Below, in pieces: positions 3,506 through 5,900 of a stretch of DNA of 5,900 nucleotides. Position numbers and translations under genes: made by a program. The stretch is from NCBI GenBank assembly GCA_028701555.1, contig JAQVQN010000167.1, positions 1-5,900 of the forward strand. Reading direction: 5' to 3'. The notes below the pieces were generated by a model. The model saw only the letters and a list, made by a program, of their open reading frames with translations, was not told the origin of the DNA and searched no databases. Positions within the stretch are counted from its first letter, which is position 1, and each line of letters starts with the position of its first letter. The stretch comes from Kiritimatiellia bacterium. GTDB taxonomy: Bacteria; Verrucomicrobiota; Kiritimatiellia; RFP12; UBA1067.

Positions 3506-5900
3506 TTAACGCACCTTGATCAACAGGCCTTTGCTCACCAGCGTGACCGTCCCGTTCGACGTGTCATAAGCGACCTTCCACTTGCCCGAGCCTGCGAAAT
3601 CGGGATCAAGCGTTCCGGTCAGCTCGCCGGGCGCGCAGGTGGCAATGACATACCGCTTGCCGACCTCTAGCTGCAACGGGTCCTGCAGGCGCAAGGCGCC
3701 ACCGTCAAGATCCAGACTGCCCTTGACGTCAAGCAGGTCGCACAAACCGCCCGCCGCCGCGTCAACCAGCAGCTCGCCGCCGTCCAGGAACAGGTCAGCC
3801 GCAACGGTCAGCGTCCCGATCGAGTTCGTGCCTCCCGCAGCAAGCGTTCCGGCAACCGTCAGCGTCCCGTTAGTGACAAGACCGTCACCGCTCAGACCCG
3901 AAACCGTCTGGCTGCTCCCGTCCAGATCCACGATCGCTCCCGCTGTGACCGCCACCGGGCCTCCGGCCAAATGGAACGGCTTCCCACCCGAAAGCCATTT
4001 CGCCATCAGGTAGGCTTCGACACCCATCCGTTCCGCAACCGTCAAATCGCGGTTGAAGATGATGACCTCCGCAAGATTGCCGTTGCACGTTTCGGCGAAC
4101 CGCGATCCGAGATAGAGCGGCGTGTCCGTCGTGTTCACTGTCATGGCCAGAGCTCCACGCGTAACAAACCCGTCGCTGATCATGTTCGCGGAACCTGTAC
4201 CCCCCGATTTCATGAAACTGTAAACATCGTAGGCATTGTTGGGGCGCGCTGCGAATTTGATGTCGTTAGCCCAAATATAGTTAAACAGCATATTGGTCTG
4301 GCTGATAATGCCAAAAGACTGGTAATTAGTAGCTTCTCCCGTATGCGCAAAACACATGTTGCCGTTGTTTTTACGGCACCCCACTGCAAAGATTGTCCGG
4401 TTTTGTGAACCGTCGATTCCGAGATTGACTGTTGTGCGCAAGCCGGTGGTGCCGTCCACTGAAAGCACAGAGCGTCCGTTGAACGACCCAGCCAAGACGG
4501 TCGGCCCCGCGCCTTCCACCACCTGTACCGCATCAAGCGTGTCGCCCGCTGTGCCTTTGTTCGCCCAAACCGTGACTTGCCCGACCCCGTTGGTTGCAAG
4601 TGTCGCAGGATCGTCCGCGTCATACCATGCCACGCTTTCCGCCAATAAAGGAGCGATCAAGGTTTGCTTGAGTTTAAGGCTTCCTTCACTGACAAAAATC
4701 CCGCTGTTGAAATTGATCCCCGAAAGGGTCAGCGTACCCAGACCCACTTTGTTCAGGGTTAACGCGCCGCTCATGGTTCCGGAGAAAGTACTGTCGGACT
4801 CGTCACCTGCCGACAAGACCGAATCCAACTGCGGCCCGTTCATCACAAGTCCGGCGCCGTTAAAAGCGGCTACAGACTGCTCGCAACCGTTTAGATACAG
4901 ATGCGCGTCGGATTCCACATGCAACGCGCACGCAGGCGGAAGCAGATCCTTTCTGATCGGCTCTACCAGGAGGCTGCTGATCTCGGTAAGGCTCAACGCG
5001 CGGTCAGCGATAAGTAATTCGTCCAGCCACCCTTTAAAAGCGACCGCTGCCGTTGTCTTGCCCACAACAAAGTTCGCTGCCTGCGCGTTCAGACCCGTTT
5101 TGTTGAATGATCCCACCGGTGAACCGTCCACATAGATGATCCGGGTCCCGCCGTCAAAAGTCACGGCCACATGATGCCACTGCCCGTCCTTCAAATTTGT
5201 GGCCAGCCCGGTCAAGTCGAAATCGTTTCCGGCACCGTACCAGTAATTGTTCAGCCCGTTAGAGCCGGACAAACGGAAGTTGTTGCATTCGTTGGCGAAG
5301 TTGTTGCCCCATCCGCAGAAGCCCCCGTCGTTCGGCGAACCGTTGTCCTTGATCCACAGCGCGATGGTATATGGGTTGTTGCCGACAGGCACTCCCGCAG
5401 GAAACACGCTGCGGGAGAAGTGGCTGCTGCCGTCCAAATACACTGCACCTCCATGTTTGCCTGCCGCCGCATAACTCGGCGCACCCACGGCAGTGAGATC
5501 GTTACCAAGCCCGCTGCTGTCCTGCCCCAGCTCAGAAGCACTTTCAAAGCTGTAAACGGCCTTTACCCCGGCAGGTATCGGCATGAGCTTCAAACTGCCT
5601 GCGTATATCCGTGTCGCTCCGCTATACCGGTTGGTGTTTGACAGGACAAGTGTGCCCGCACCGCTTTTGGTCAAGTTGCCCAAACCCGAAGCCGGAGCCA
5701 ATAATGTAAGTGAAGTTCCAAACGCTGCCGTTACATTCAAACCATTTGACAACGCAAGCGGCACGGTTATTCCATGGTTTCCTGCAACCACCTCAACATT
5801 CGGGAAATTGCCGGAATCGCCAAATGCGGCATCGATGGCCAGCACACTGTCCAGATGATTTGTCCCCGCCTCAAGGAAACATGAAACGTTGTTCGTCACA
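3506..5900 (-). CDS. Large extracellular beta-strand-repeat protein with two LamG/concanavalin-like domains, 5' end beyond window
   Basis: Seen: an open frame from the right edge to TAA at 3508-3506, about 798 codons. It is already open at the edge, and the GTG at 5899 is unlikely to be the true start. Numbering from that GTG: an autotransporter-associated beta-strand repeat (PF12951-like) at 76-105; a LamG_3-like domain at about 112-310 with YTIALWIK, DGQWHHVAVTFDGG and FKGWLDELLIADRALSLTEI; a second beta-strand repeat at 382-410; a second concanavalin-like domain at about 417-638 (AWYDADDPATL, then GNLAEVIIFNRDLTVAERMG); and a Gly/Thr/Leu-rich beta-helix-like C-terminal region at about 645-797 with two GTLTVA units. 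Known: such proteins are exported and expanded in Kiritimatiellota and relatives; LamG-like folds often bind glycans. No autotransporter barrel, PEP-CTERM, LPXTG or terminal membrane helix is visible; the protein ends GLLIKVR. Inferred: a secreted or surface adhesin or polysaccharide-binding protein; function is otherwise unknown. Confidence 0.88.
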   Translation of the reverse strand, partial: VTNNVSCFLEAGTNHLDSVLAIDAAFGDSGNFPNVEVVAGNHGITVPLALSNGLNVTAAFGTSLTLLAPASGLGNLTKSGAGTLVLSNTNRYSGATRIYAGSLKLMPIPAGVKAVYSFESASELGQDSSGLGNDLTAVGAPSYAAAGKHGGAVYLDGSSHFSRSVFPAGVPVGNNPYTIALWIKDNGSPNDGGFCGWGNNFANECNNFRLSGSNGLNNYWYGAGNDFDLTGLATNLKDGQWHHVAVTFDGGTRIIYVDGSPVGSFNKTGLNAQAANFVVGKTTAAVAFKGWLDELLIADRALSLTEISSLLVEPIRKDLLPPACALHVESDAHLYLNGCEQSVAAFNGAGLVMNGPQLDSVLSAGDESDSTFSGTMSGALTLNKVGLGTLTLSGINFNSGIFVSEGSLKLKQTLIAPLLAESVAWYDADDPATLATNGVGQVTVWANKGTAGDTLDAVQVVEGAGPTVLAGSFNGRSVLSVDGTTGLRTTVNLGIDGSQNRTIFAVGCRKNNGNMCFAHTGEATNYQSFGIISQTNMLFNYIWANDIKFAARPNNAYDVYSFMKSGGTGSANMISDGFVTRGALAMTVNTTDTPLYLGSRFAETCNGNLAEVIIFNRDLTVAERMGVEAYLMAKWLSGGKPFHLAGGPVAVTAGAIVDLDGSSQTVSGLSGDGLVTNGTLTVAGTLAAGGTNSIGTLTVAADLFLDGGELLVDAAAGGLCDLLDVKGSLDLDGGALRLQDPLQLEVGKRYVIATCAPGELTGTLDPDFAGSGKWKVAYDTSNGTVTLVSKGLLIKVR
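4670..4756 (-). repeat. Second autotransporter-associated beta-strand repeat unit
   Basis: Encodes 29 residues starting LNKVGLGTLTLSG and ending EGSLKL. It aligns with the unit at 5585-5674, sharing K-x-G-x-GTL-x-LS, the central N...SG and the closing GSLKL. Each unit sits immediately N-terminal to a concanavalin-like domain. Confidence 0.7.
5585..5674 (-). repeat. First autotransporter-associated beta-strand repeat unit
   Basis: Encodes 30 residues starting LTKSGAGTLVLSN, then RYSGAT, and ending AGSLKL: the classic form of the PF12951-type motif (K-x-G-x-GTL-x-L-x-x-x-N-x-Y-x-G). A short Pro-containing linker (MPIPAG) leads straight into the first LamG-like domain. Confidence 0.8.

Noticed and set aside
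4356..5135. 259-codon plus-strand open frame opposite the large beta-repeat gene
   Set aside because: The Ser/Thr/Pro-rich translation is what the reverse of Gly/Thr/Leu-rich beta-repeat coding gives. It has no domain and no start signal.
5897..5899. GTG as the start of the large beta-repeat protein
   Set aside because: The frame is already open at the window edge, no ribosome binding site can be seen, and the first residues are not a signal peptide, so the true start lies upstream.

Overview
The window appears to be chromosomal DNA from a free-living Gram-negative-type bacterium of the PVC superphylum, most likely Kiritimatiellota or a relative (Lentisphaerota, Verrucomicrobiota). This is inferred from gene content: a large extracellular protein that pairs autotransporter-associated beta-strand repeats with concanavalin/LamG-like domains, a secreted DUF1080 (3-keto-disaccharide hydrolase-like) protein of the type common in Planctomycetes and Verrucomicrobia, and a MurC-like ligase with an EADESDGT motif. 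No rRNA or other marker is present to fix the phylum.

All four genes lie on the minus strand, so transcription runs from high to low coordinates. Region 5900-3506 is the C-terminal 798 or so codons of a large secreted or surface protein whose start is outside the window. It ends two bases before a strong hairpin (3478-3504). A 325-bp spacer (3505-3181) follows, with several inverted repeats and no credible gene. Next come a secreted DUF1080 protein (3180-2188), an SppA-type S49 membrane peptidase (2106-1051) and the first 329 codons of a MurC-like Mur ligase (987-1, running off the left edge). Gaps between the last three genes are 81 and 63 bp with no terminator-like hairpin, so they could be one transcript. 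The spacer probably holds the end of the upstream unit and the control region of the downstream one, but no convincing promoter can be read.

The genes share a cell-envelope theme: a surface or exported beta-rich carbohydrate-binding-like protein, an exported glycoside-acting protein, a membrane peptidase that clears signal peptides, and a cytoplasmic peptidoglycan precursor ligase. No known pathway links all four, and I see no clear new defence, mobile or biosynthetic system. The points most worth a second look are the structured spacer, an eight-G run inside the DUF1080 signal peptide, the Mpl-like cysteine in the MurC-like N-terminus, and the duplicated repeat-plus-lectin-fold layout of the large protein.
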